In this document: piece by piece, positions 35,530 to 46,400 of the stretch
Position numbering within the stretch: position 1 is the first letter of the stretch
How the letters are laid out: the number at the start of each line of letters is the position of its first letter
Source of the DNA: Symbiodinium natans
Taxonomy: Eukaryota; Sar; Dinophyceae; Suessiales; Symbiodiniaceae
Direction of reading: 5' to 3'
Length of the DNA stretch: 64,000 nt
Assembly: GCA_905221605.1 (NCBI GenBank)
Contig: CAJNDS010000206.1
Span: 1-64,000 of the forward strand
The notes under the pieces: model-generated
Database searches by the model: none
Seen by the model: only the letters and a program-made list of their open reading frames with translations
What the model was told of the DNA's origin: nothing
Translations under genes and position numbers: made by a program

Positions 35530-36804
35530 ATGGCCAAGCCGGAAAGGAGCGAGATGACGGCCTTCGTCATGGACTTCATGCTCGGCGGCGTGTCGGGCGC
35601 GGTGTCCAAGACGCTGACGGCCCCTATTGAGCGCGTGAAGCTGGTGGTGCAGACCCAGGACGCCAACCCGAAGATCCGCAGTGGCGAGGTGCCCCGCTAC
35701 ACCGGCATGGTCGACTGCGCCCAGCGCATCATGAAGGAGCAGGGCTTCAAGCGCTTCTGGGACGGCAACCTGACGAACTGCATCCGTTACTTCCCGACGC
35801 AGGCCTTCAACTTGGCCTTCAAGGACACATTCAAGAAGATGTTCCCGAAGTACAACCCCAAGACTGAGTTTTGGCAGTTCTTCGGCGCCAACCTTGTGTC
35901 GGGTGGTTTGGCCGCCGCCGCCAGCATGACCATCGTGTACCCGCTGGACTACGCCCGAACGCGCTTGGCATCGGACGTGGGGTCCGGCAAGAAGACCTTC
36001 AGCGGACTGGGCGACTGCATCATCAAGACTACGCAGGGCCCTGGTGGCTTCTTTGCGCTGTACACCGGCTTCGGCGTGTCCGTGTGCGGCATCATCGGCT
36101 ACCGTGGCCTGCAGCTGGGCACCTTCGACACGATCACCGGCCTGAACCCATACAAGAAGGACAAGGGAGTTCTTGGAGCCGTCACCACTTTCGCCGCTGC
36201 TCAGACGGCCATTACCATCGGTGCAGGTGCCACCTACCCTTTCGACACCGTGCGAAGACGCCTGCAGATGCAGTCCGAGAAGCCTCCCGAGGAGCACATC
36301 TACAAGGGAACCGCGGACTGCTTCAAGAAGATCGCCGCCGAGGAGGGCCGCGACCCCAGCTTTCGAGTGCTGCCCTGTGCACGCGCATTCCTGGGCAGAT
36401 TCTCATCATCACGCACCAGCACACCCCCTCCCCTGCGCGCCTTCCCCCCGCGCCTTCCCCCCCTTATGCCCCCCCCCGGCCTTCCTTCACGGTCCCCCCC
36501 TAAGGCCTGGTCGCTGGCCTCTACAAGGGATTCCTGGCCAACGTCGTGCGCAGCGTGGGCGGCGCACTGGTGCTGGCCCGGAGCCCCGGACCGGCCCAGT
36601 GCATAAAATTGGGGGCATCTTCGTAGTATTTCGTAGTGTGCTACTCGTATATACATTGCTATACTAACCCGGGTATAGTTGCCAGCATTTGTTGGCTACC
36701 ATGCCACCGCTTGTCATGGAATTGAAAGATGGGTGGCAAGCCTGGGCTTATCCCACTTGTCCCAGGTGCTTTACGACCGCGCAAAGATGTACCTGGGGCT
36801 CTAA
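35530..36804 (+). CDS. ADP/ATP carrier, tandem copy 2
   Basis: Same protein as copy 1 (308 residues). Exons are 35530-36346, 36505-36575 and 36766-36804. Exon 1, intron 1 and exon 2 are offset from copy 1 by exactly 1858 bp and are almost base-identical. The one exon 1 difference noticed is silent: ACT where copy 1 has ACG, at the codon before FAAAQ. About a dozen bases into intron 2 the copies lose all similarity. Exon 3 encodes the same VLYDRAKMYLGL with silent changes and stops with TAA. Intron 2 is 190 nt, GC-AG. The carrier signatures are as in copy 1, including RRRLQM. Confidence 0.92.
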
Positions 36805-37994
36805 GTGTGAGGCAAGGGGAATGGACAGATTCAGATGGGTTACAGAGCGATGCTACGACTCAGTCGGTGTCTTGCTGCAGTAGAAGTCCCTTCGATATTG
36901 TTAAACCTGCTTCTTCTCTCCCAGTGTGTTACAAAGTCTTTCGACCCCCTCAGCCTGAAGCCATCTGCCCGGCAGGCAGAGATGAGGCACTTCCAACAGC
37001 TGTGCACAGCCGCACTACTGACGTAGCCCGCAGCGCGACCATCTTCGGGAGACCGTGGGTTCCCATACCGAACTTAAAGCTTAAAGCGTTGTACTAGCGT
37101 TGTGCTTGTTGTTAAATGGGCAGGGTTCAGGTGCGGTTTCTTGCTTCGCCCTCCAAAGAGTTTGTTTGTCCGAAGTGTGTTTGACTGACGATGAATGTGT
37201 TGGGTCCACACCACTTGTAAGGACTGGTTGGGTGATGTTGGGCGTGAGCATGCAAATTGCGTTGACGGTAGATTGCACCCCCACCCTTTGCTTCGATACG
37301 CACCCTTGGACGCAACATCCCGCCGCGCGCAACTCTGGCAAGTAAAAGAAGTACAAGGCAGCTGCTAGTACACGGCAGTTCATGTTCACATCAGACTGCT
37401 GTGGGGACCCAACTTCGCAAGCCGTACCTCGCTCTTGGGAATGAGTTGCGGTTGGCGAAATCTCCCGTGTACTGTGTGACCATGTTCGACTCTGTCTGAC
37501 ATGGTATTGATTTTAAGAGCCTTGACGAGAAAACTCCTTCAAGGCATGGACGTGCGATGTGTGGCTTCGCTTGAACTCGGAGATCCGAACCCAAACTCTG
37601 TGTTCCCCAAGTCCCTGCTTCTAAGCTCCTTTATTGGACGAAGCCCCCCCAGAGACAGAACGATCCGAAGCTGTTGTTGCTTTGGAGACGCGACGTGAGA
37701 AAAGGGATTCGTGCAGTCGAAGATAGGTAGAGGTTGGGAATTCACGAGGTGCAAAAGCAGGTGCAGATGTAGCAGGTCTAGATAGGTCTAGCATCTCGAC
37801 GCAACAAGATCTGGCAAAGCCGGCGACTTGTGGTCGTCTGCCGCCCATCTGCCTGCCTGCCTTGTCTCGGCCTTGGACTCTCGGCGTCTCTGAGCAATTC
37901 GAAGCAGGCACCGGGCTTTCGGCACTTTTGGTTCAAGTGCCACGCCCTCCTCGACGCAAGTTGCCACGTTGCGGCCTCATCGTGCTTCGCTACC
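36805..37994. other. Spacer between carrier copies 2 and 3
   Basis: About 1.2 kb without supported coding sequence. The frame open upstream of the copy 3 ATG (from 37830) continues into the carrier, but its residues look non-coding and no other carrier has such an extension. Confidence 0.4.
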
Positions 37995-39368
37995 ATGGCC
38001 GCCAAGCCGGAAAGGAACGAGATGACGGCCTTCGTCATGGACTTCATGCTCGGCGGCGTGTCGGGCGCGGTGTCCAAGACGCTGACGGCCCCTATTGAGC
38101 GCGTGAAGCTGGTGGTGCAGACCCAGGACGCCAACCCGAAGATCCGCAGTGGCGAGGTGCCCCGCTACACCGGCATGGTCGACTGCGCCCAGCGCATCAT
38201 GAAGGAGCAGGGCTTCAAGCGCTTCTGGGACGGCAACCTGACGAACTGCATCCGTTACTTCCCGACGCAGGCCTTCAACTTGGCCTTCAAGGACACATTC
38301 AAGAAGATGTTCCCGAAGTACAACCCCAAGACTGAGTTTTGGCAGTTCTTCGGCGCCAACCTTGTGTCGGGTGGTTTGGCCGCCGCCGCCAGCATGACCA
38401 TCGTGTACCCGCTGGACTACGCCCGAACGCGCTTGGCATCGGACGTGGGGTCCGGCAAGAAGACCTTCAGCGGACTGGGCGACTGCATCATCAAGACTAC
38501 GCAGGGCCCTGGTGGCTTCTTTGCGCTGTACACCGGCTTCGGCGTGTCCGTGTGCGGCATCATCGGCTACCGTGGCCTGCAGCTGGGCACCTTCGACACG
38601 ATCACCGGCCTGAACCCATACAAGAAGGACAAGGGAGTTCTTGGAGCCGTCACCACCTTCGCCGCTGCTCAGACGGCCATTACCATCGGTGCAGGTGCCA
38701 CCTACCCTTTCGACACCGTGCGAAGACGCCTGCAGATGCAGTCCGAGAAGCCTCCCGAGGAGCACATCTACAAGGGAACCGCGGACTGCTTCAAGAAGAT
38801 CGCCGCCGAGGAGGGCCGCGACCCCAGCTTTCGAGTGCTGCCCTGTGCACGCGCATTCCTGGGCAGATTCTCATCATCACGCACCAGCACACCCCCTCCC
38901 CTGCGCGCCTTCCCCCCGCGCCTTCCCCCCCTTATGCCCCCCCCCGGCCTTCCTTCACGGTCCCCCCCTAAGGCCTGGTCGCTGGCCTCTACAAGGGATT
39001 CCTGGCCAACGTCGTGCGCAGCGTGGGCGGCGCACTGGTGCTGGCCCGGAGCCCCGGACATGACCTCTGATGGCCACCACTCCGCATGTTTAGAAAAGCA
39101 TGGGTCAAAAGATCCGAATTTTTACATATAATTAAAATGCATTTTTTCTTTCCCTGACTTAAAATTTGTGCCGTCCGCAACCGCAAAGCCGTCTTTCAGG
39201 AATTTGGCCGGACCGTTGACATGGTGACGTCCCTATAAGCCCTAAACCTGCACTGTCGCAGCCGTGTGGGCGTAAGATTTCTGTGCGCACACGCAAATGA
39301 TCACAAACGTCTCCGAATCATCCCTGCAGGTGCTCTACGACCGCGCCAAGATGTATCTGGGGCTTTGA
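37995..39368 (+). CDS. ADP/ATP carrier, tandem copy 3
   Basis: Exons are 37995-38814, 38973-39043 and 39330-39368; 309 residues. The N-terminus differs slightly (MAAKPERNEM against MAKPERSEM), and its 5' flank is unrelated to copies 1 and 2. From GCCAAGCCGG onward, exon 1, intron 1 and exon 2 are offset from copy 1 by about 4326 bp and nearly identical; the marker codon is ACC. Intron 2 (286 nt, GC-AG) is unrelated to those of the other copies. Exon 3 again encodes VLYDRAKMYLGL with its own silent changes and a TGA stop. Function as in copy 1. Confidence 0.92.
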
Positions 39369-41590
39369 GCCTGAGGCGTGTGTGGCATCTCCAACCAAAG
39401 AATCTCCGATTGCCGACATTGCTCTCTGTTTTTTGGGCGGGAGCCCTGAACCCTTCGTCAACTCCTGAGCCCCAAACCGTCTGGTTTAGGGGTTTGTGCG
39501 GCACTAGGAAAGTTTGAGCTGGGAGAATAATGATTACGATGGTGTGATGTTGGCTTGCCGTGTCTGTCAAGATGCGAGATTGCGGCTTTGAGTTGTCTCA
39601 GGCGTGTGCTCCCGCACATGCCCTGTACACTGAATGCGCTAGACCCGACCCCAACCCCTACATATCCCTACATTGAGTAAAACCAATGTAAAACCGAAGC
39701 CCCGACAGCCTCGCAGGCAGCTCGGGGCTGCCATGGTGGGGATGAGAAGGTTGGGATGCAGATGCATTCGCTGTCCCCAGGCCACGATTTCTGGGATTTG
39801 GGTGGGTGTAGCTCTTCAGGGATCGGGCGACACGATGCAGGGGGTCTGTGGGTCATCACAGGGCCTCTATATGGAGATACTGAGATACTGACATAGATTA
39901 TGTTTACAAAAGATATTGACGTCATTTTATGTTACATATAAATAAATGTGTGTGTGTATATCGAATTTACACAGGGAGTATAGGCTTGTAGCTTTGCTCA
40001 ACAAGCAACGCCCCGCCCCCCTCCCCCCCTACAAATTTTTGAAATAGTGTGGAACAGTGTTTTGGCCGGGCCAACTCGGAACCCAGCCCAATGCTAGGAG
40101 CTGTTTGATGATTGGGAGGAACTTGGCTTCTGAAGTCGAGGGTGTACATAGCATACCGTAAACCCTAAACCCTAAAGCCTAAACCGTAGATTTACATGTT
40201 TCCTGCCCCTACTTGATCTTCGGCAGAGAGTCTCTGGGGCTTCTTTTCGGTCATTCAACAACCTTGTCCAGTCGGCCGGGGCCCGCAACTAGTGTACTGC
40301 CTACCTTGGAGATGCCAGGGATCTTCGACTCCACAAAAATACCTTTCATCTCTGTTTATGTGGACGATAAGCTAACCTTCAACAGGGTCCACTTAGTCCA
40401 CGAAGGACCTCAAAAGCGCGGGTCGTTTTGCTCAAGCACCTCAAAGCCAAGGTTTTCCTGGACCGCAGCTGGTGAGCAACTTTTTGGAGAGATCGCAGGC
40501 CTTCCATGGCCTTCCCATCTGAAAGTTTTCGTTTGGCCATGGGGTCGTATCTTAGGTTTTGCCAATGAAGAAAGGCTGCGTTCGATCCCGTAGCCGAAGA
40601 CAAGATTGGTCTCGATTAGGTGCCGCTGGCGTTCACCGGCACAGGCAAAACACGCCGCTCTGGACGATAGAGACAGATTCTCACCTCGTTTTGACATGAC
40701 TTGCCCTAGCAGGCACACATCGTTTCGAACTTGAAATTCGTTTGCACTGGACGACGGTGTGGCAGTTCGACTGGCTCCACTAGGTCATTCGAACTGTCAA
40801 GAGACAAGATGCAATGGAACCGCCGCCTGTGAGCTTGAAACAGTCCTTAAATCCGTGAGCAGCTTTGTTTCAGAATGTGTGCAAGCCTAAGAACCTTTGG
40901 TTAAACTCTCAGCCCTAAAGCCTGAACCCCCAAAACCCGATGACTGGGACAGAGCTGTGCGGAGCCCTGTGGGCCCTATTCATAGTCATCTGTGGAGGCC
41001 AGGGGGCTCCGACGCTCATGATCTCTAACACCGCGCGCTGGGCTTCAGAAGGGCCAAACATGGGCCAATGCATGGAGGAGCAGGGCCACAGGAATCACGA
41101 TGAGCTTGCTTGATCCATGGCAAATCCACGGCCTAGCAGAGAGGAAGCGACACGAACAGGCTGAGAGAAAGGATGGATGCCCAGTTCTGGGTCCGACTGT
41201 GTTTGTGTGGAGCGGTACAGTAAGTGTATCTTGCATATAGAGGCTTCGTTTTTTTTCAATAGTAACGGTGCCACGATGTTTCGCCATCGCCGCCTGTGCG
41301 GCTTGCTGTGGAGCGCAAGCTGCGCTCAGCGCAGGCGCTGCGGGGGTTTGCATGAAGAGGGTTGAAGGCGTTGGGGAAGGGGTTTGGGGGAGAGCTAGTC
41401 CAGTCTCTGTCTGACTGTTGCGGCCTTGCACCAGATGTCAGGCCACGGAGGCAAAGGGTGGCGAAACTCCGCCTTCGGAACTGAATCAACACCCGCCTGT
41501 CATTAGCCCACCAGTAGGAGCACATTCTAGATTGGGCGCGAGCCCGTTTTAGAGGGTGGCCCCAGTGATTCACGGTGTTCAAGCATGTTG
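39369..41590. other. Non-coding interval after the carrier array
   Basis: No supported gene. A telomere-like tract CGTAAACCCTAAACCCTAAA lies at about 40157-40177. A stretch at 40340-40450 contains FISVYVDDKLTF, discussed under rejected items. A GT-rich microsatellite is at about 39948-39958. Confidence 0.4.
40157..40187. repeat. Telomere-like CCCTAAA heptads
   Basis: Two perfect CCCTAAA units flanked by degenerate ones. Plant and dinoflagellate telomeres use TTTAGGG. Similar short or degenerate copies occur at about 905-930, 26512-26530, 29232-29262, 55690-55720, 55940-55976 and 56938-56948, so this is an interspersed motif, not a chromosome end. Confidence 0.7.
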
Positions 41591-41596
41591 GGCATG

Positions 41597-41858
41597 TTGA
41601 CTTGTGTCAGGTGTGGGTGGCCGATACCCGACCGATACCTCCTGAATCATGCCTGCCAGATTGACTTGTGTCGGCAGATGTGGGTGGCTGATACTCGACC
41701 GATACCTCCACGTGAGGCAGCAGAAATGAGAATTAAGGGACCGCTCCAACGAAAATCTACCAGCTCCCGGAAACGTCGATTCCGGTACTGAGCCTGTGCT
41801 ACAAATCAATGGAATTCCAGCCGGCTCCCGGAAACGTCGATTCCAGTACTTGTACCTG
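41597..41858. repeat. Two adjacent pairs of direct repeats
   Basis: A unit of about 47 bp beginning TTGACTTGTGTC and ending CGACCGATACCTCC occurs at 41597-41643 and 41661-41709. A second unit, GCTCCCGGAAACGTCGATTCC plus A/G-GTACT, occurs at about 41762-41790 and 41823-41851. The sequence is AT-neutral and not obviously coding. Confidence 0.8.
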
Positions 41859-41869
41859 CAAATCATAGC

Positions 41870-42122
41870 ATTTTTTTTTTGTGTGTGTGTGTGTGTGTGT
41901 GTTTGTTTTTAATCCCTTCCCCGCAACATTACAGCCTATACCCCCCCCCCCCCCCCCCCAAGAAAAACAAAAACCCAAAAAATCCCAAAAGGTTTTCAGT
42001 ATTTGGAGGGTTCTTATTCAAACCGCCCGTCCTTGTAGCTTGCTGGCTCATAGAGCACGTCTCAAAGCTTTCAGTGGGCAAAACGCGTCCAAAAGCCCCC
42101 ACACCCCCCCCCCCCCCCCCCG
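41870..42122. repeat. T, GT and poly-C tracts
   Basis: A T run and (GT)n at 41870-41903, a run of about 19 C at 41941-41959 and another C run at 42104-42122. Assembly through such homopolymers should be treated with care. From 42130 to 43480 no supported exon is seen, apart from a weak WD40-like scrap near 42558-42600. Confidence 0.9.
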
Positions 42123-43482
42123 CCCCCTTTCCATTTTCCATGGCCCAGTCTCCCTTAGGCGCTGTTCGGGAAGAGTCACAACCTAACCCCAGAGTCGAAA
42201 TGTGCGTGCGTATCCTGGACCTTAAGCCTCAAAGCAACAAGGGTAGTCAGTACTGGGTCAGTATCGGTTCGGGCAAGGTTGCGCGACCAGCAGCGAGGCA
42301 ACAAAAAAGGAGATCGCGGCTGTGAAGCCTGTTGTAACACGCAGGCTCATGCAGAAGCCGGGCACCGCAAATGTGGGAGTGGCAAAACAAGAAACCGAAA
42401 ATGTGGAGGGGGTGGGGTTGAAGGGCAAAAACGTGGGGTGCAATCTGTCCGGGGGCCGTTGGGAGGGGATTAGATGATTGGAGCAGGGTCACCCTGGGTG
42501 TCCTGCTTTATGATACCCAGACACCTACGGCCCGATGCCTCCGCGCAGCAATGACCCCATGCAGGTGCCTGCGCGTGGTGTCCGGCAGCGTGCGCGCCTG
42601 GGACAGATTTTCAAACCAAGAGGGTGTGGATCCCTCACCGAAACTTCGGTTAGTAAGAATTGCTTAAGATGTGCAGGTCGCCACCAGTCCCGCGTCCTGC
42701 CGCCTGCTTTCAGGCCTTCCCTAAAGCCCCAAGGAGCCCTAAAGACTCAACTCTCGCGAGACCGGAACTGTTTCGAACTTGAGGTGCCCTCTCGAATACA
42801 AGCCAGGGGCTCGATGTGGACAGGCGAGTGCAGAGTTCATCGTGTTATGGGGGTGTATGGGCTAGTGATGGGTTGCGATGGGCTGTGCCCTCGCCATCTT
42901 TGAAGAGCCAACGTTTTGATGTGTCACCACATGCATCGGGTACCACCGTTGTAGCAGACGAACCATGGAAAATCGGGCAACGCAGAAGTCGCAAGGAGCT
43001 CGGACGTGCTGCCGGTGTCGCAGAAGATACAGAATGCCAGGCGACCTCTGGCGGTTGTCTGCGTGCTGACCTAGTCATCGGCGGTGAATTGCAATCCTGC
43101 ACTTGTGACAGAGCGACCTTTGTCACTGTGGTTCCAACATGAATGGTAGGCAACCTCATGCGGCCAGCTGGCCGGCATCGCTTAGAGCAGACTCGTCGAG
43201 AATGCGCTGACAAGTTTTGTAACGACCCTCACAAGCTCCTTGCTTTTTCTGAGAAAATTCGACATCCGATGAAAGAAACAAAAAAAATAAATAGCAAAGC
43301 TGCGCCTGCTGCAACTTTGGGGTTCCTGATATGGCCTGTGTTAGACTGCGGCCCTTATGTAGGGTACGCGAGTCCAGACCCTGCTGTTCTTGTAGGGTGA
43401 GCAACCGAAGTTTAAGGGTTTTCTTGGGCTTCGGCAGCTGCAATACCCTGAAACCGTACACCCTAAGCCCCTAACCTTTCAG

Positions 43483-46400
43483 AAAGAGCTCCGGACAGTT
43501 GCATCCTCCGCTGGGCCGAGCAGACACCAACCTCGGTGACACTGCGCGACCTCTGCGAGATCGGGTTGGACAGCGTGGAGCACAGAGGATGCCTAGCCAG
43601 TATGCAGGTAAAATAATCGTAAGATTCATAAGTCATGACAGAGTAAAGTCATTCCTATTTCTACGATTGTTGTTATGATGACGCTGATTGATACTGTTAC
43701 AGTAAGTGTGACTTCAGTACTTGGGGTTGTGGATTGGGGGGTGGACACTGTGCTTGGCTTCGTGTTAAGGTACAGCAAGTATTCATGACGAACCAGGATG
43801 TTGCACACTTATGCACATCAACTTCTTTTGCACATGTCTGCAATCACCGCATGCCACCGCGGTAGAAGCAAGGCCGCAGTGTTGCAAGTGAGTCGAAATA
43901 TTCTACTTTATAGGGGTCTTAGGGTCTTTACACACTGTTTTTACTACGGCCCACACAGATTCCATTTTATTAGGGCCGTAACTATAATTTCATAACGGCG
44001 TGCAATAAGAGCAATAAAATTGTGAGCACGCCAAAAGACTTACTTCTTCCTTCACGCTTGATTAGTTGACTTCGTGCGTGAACTTACAACTCAAGAAATA
44101 ATGCTTTCTCTCTTCGTTCGTATCTTATTCACATGCTGATATAATATCCAGATCAAACCGAAGCGGTCGATTCCACCTTAACGGGACATTGCGCTGCGGC
44201 GGCCCACACCTACTCCCAAACCTCGGATAGATATCGTCCCAGATACCCTGACCCCCCCACAATCGAATGACAGTCCAGAAGCTCTCGAAAGCCTCCTTTG
44301 TACTCAGGTCAACGGCGGCGCGAGCATGGGATCTTCCTCCACCGGGATCGAAGTTGGTTGGTCCTGGGTAGTAATTGTGGAGGGTCTCAATGTTTGGGAT
44401 GTTGGGGGGGTTTCCGACAAACCAGGACCCTTTGTGGCGGATCCTAGAATAATCGTTATAAGGAGTATCGTCTGTTGTGGTATGTTGTGATATTCAGGGG
44501 TGCCCCTTTTCTAATGAAATACACGTTCCAAAGCATTTTGCAGAGCCAGGAGCTCCGAATACGCCTGGCGCAGAGAATCCTGGAGCTGGCATCGCTGCCG
44601 CCACATGACGCATGTTTCGCGCAGGCATGCGTGCTTGTATCAGGCAAGATACGCTCAAGTAAGCAATCAAAACCCCGAAGCCCCAGAGCCAGTTTCCTTC
44701 AAAAGGCACCTTGAGTCTCGACTCGAGTCCTTGCGAAGCGAAGATCCTTCCATGAGGATGAAAGCCCCCCCGCCTCTCCCCCCCTTCCCCTGGCCCCTCC
44801 CTGAAAAAGTTGCTTTCTATTCTGGGCCGCCCGCTTTCTGTTGCATCACTCCGAGGCGTTCTCTAGTCGATATGATCCCAACTGTCGGGTTCCGACAGTG
44901 CCCAAGGTTCCCCACCCCCCCCATTCGCCCCGAAAGATAAAGATACTCTTGCAAGGTATCGCTTGGGGGAACGGCGAGGCATCCGGGATGTGATCGAGTG
45001 GTACACGGACTTCATGCACCTGCTGGAGGTGGTGGCATAGGGTGGTTTGGAGGGGGCAGGAAGGCTTTGGGACATGAGGTGCAGTTGTTTGCACCTTCGG
45101 TTCTCCGGTTGCCGAGTGGTCTTTCAGGCTTGAATCAGAGCTAGGTCGTTCAGTTTAAGTATGGCTCTGCGGTCTGAGCTTCCCTGCTGAGGACTCGCCC
45201 AGCCCGACAACGGAGGCAGATTGGGCGCAGCGTTGCTTTGCACACTGGCCTATTTGCTTCTCATATCTTGAAGACAGGGGAGTTGCTAACGCCGCCGCTA
45301 AGTTTGAGCGCCCAACCGCGAAGCAAATGTTTGAGGCGGTCCCTCGTGGCCTGTTGCCAGGGCCGAACCGAGAACCCTCCGCAGACGAACCTTTACTGTA
45401 TGTAGGGCTTCGGGATTCGGACTTAGGCATCAACTGCCGTAAATTGCCGTACGTACAGGACTTTGGGCAGCTAAATTTCAATCCTTCCTAGGATCCCCAG
45501 CTATCCATTGGGGGCTGTGTGGATGTGGGATTGCTGGTATGCCGCTTGAATTCCCTGCAGGACCTGGACGAAGAGTTTACCAACCTCCTGACACGGATCT
45601 TCGAGGAGCCTGCAACGCAGAATTGAGGCACCCAAACTGGACGCCCTCAATATCCACAAACTTATCCCAACCCTATGCTGAAAGCCCGAAACTGCCTCTG
45701 AAAGCCCCCCACCCTTAAGCCCAGAGGTCAGCACCATTCCATGTTTGGGTTGCCCGGCTTTTGTGCAAACTGCCGATTTGGGCCCTCGGCCCTCGGGTTG
45801 GGAGCTTGAGGGCTCAGGGACAGGAACAGCTGGGGAGGGTGCTTCGGGTCTTTAGCACTCGGGTCAGACTTCTATTTTCCAAGCATCCTCACTCCTGGGA
45901 ACCCTCGAGGAGCACTCGGAGGTCATCCAAGCTGCTCGGCCAGGAGGTGAACCGAAGCCCCAAAAACAGACCGGGGGCCTCAGCAATCCTTAATGGCCCC
46001 AAACATCCACCGGCCACCTCCTTGGAACCCAGGCCATGGCTTTCGGGGTGCAGGACCTCATCCACGAGCTCCAGGAGGAGATTTCGCGCTGAATCTGCTT
46101 GCTGCAGTCTGAGAGCGGTGGGGTACTGTCATCTTGCATGCCTGTGAGCAGTTCCCCGAGTCTGTTGAAAGCTGCTGAGTAGGGCTGTGCGCGCAGTCAC
46201 CTGAAGGACTATGCATCCGTGCAGGTGGAAGTCGATGCAATACTGCGTCGCTTCTTCACTGCTCGCATTGGGATGCGCTTTCTGATTCAGCACCACATCG
46301 AGTCGTTTAGGACCGCGGAGCCCAGACTTCACGATGGGATCTAATGGGGTATTCTCTAGATTAGCGACGGGCATCGGCTGGCTGACAGAAGAAATCCTGG

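Noticed and set aside
40340-40450. FISVYVDDKLTF followed by HLVHE, reminiscent of a reverse transcriptase YxDD region
   Set aside because: No other RT, RNase H or integrase motif nearby in any frame; too short to support a retroelement.
42558-42600. CLRVVSGSVRAWD, similar to one WD40 blade
   Set aside because: Single short match without neighbouring repeats; could be chance.
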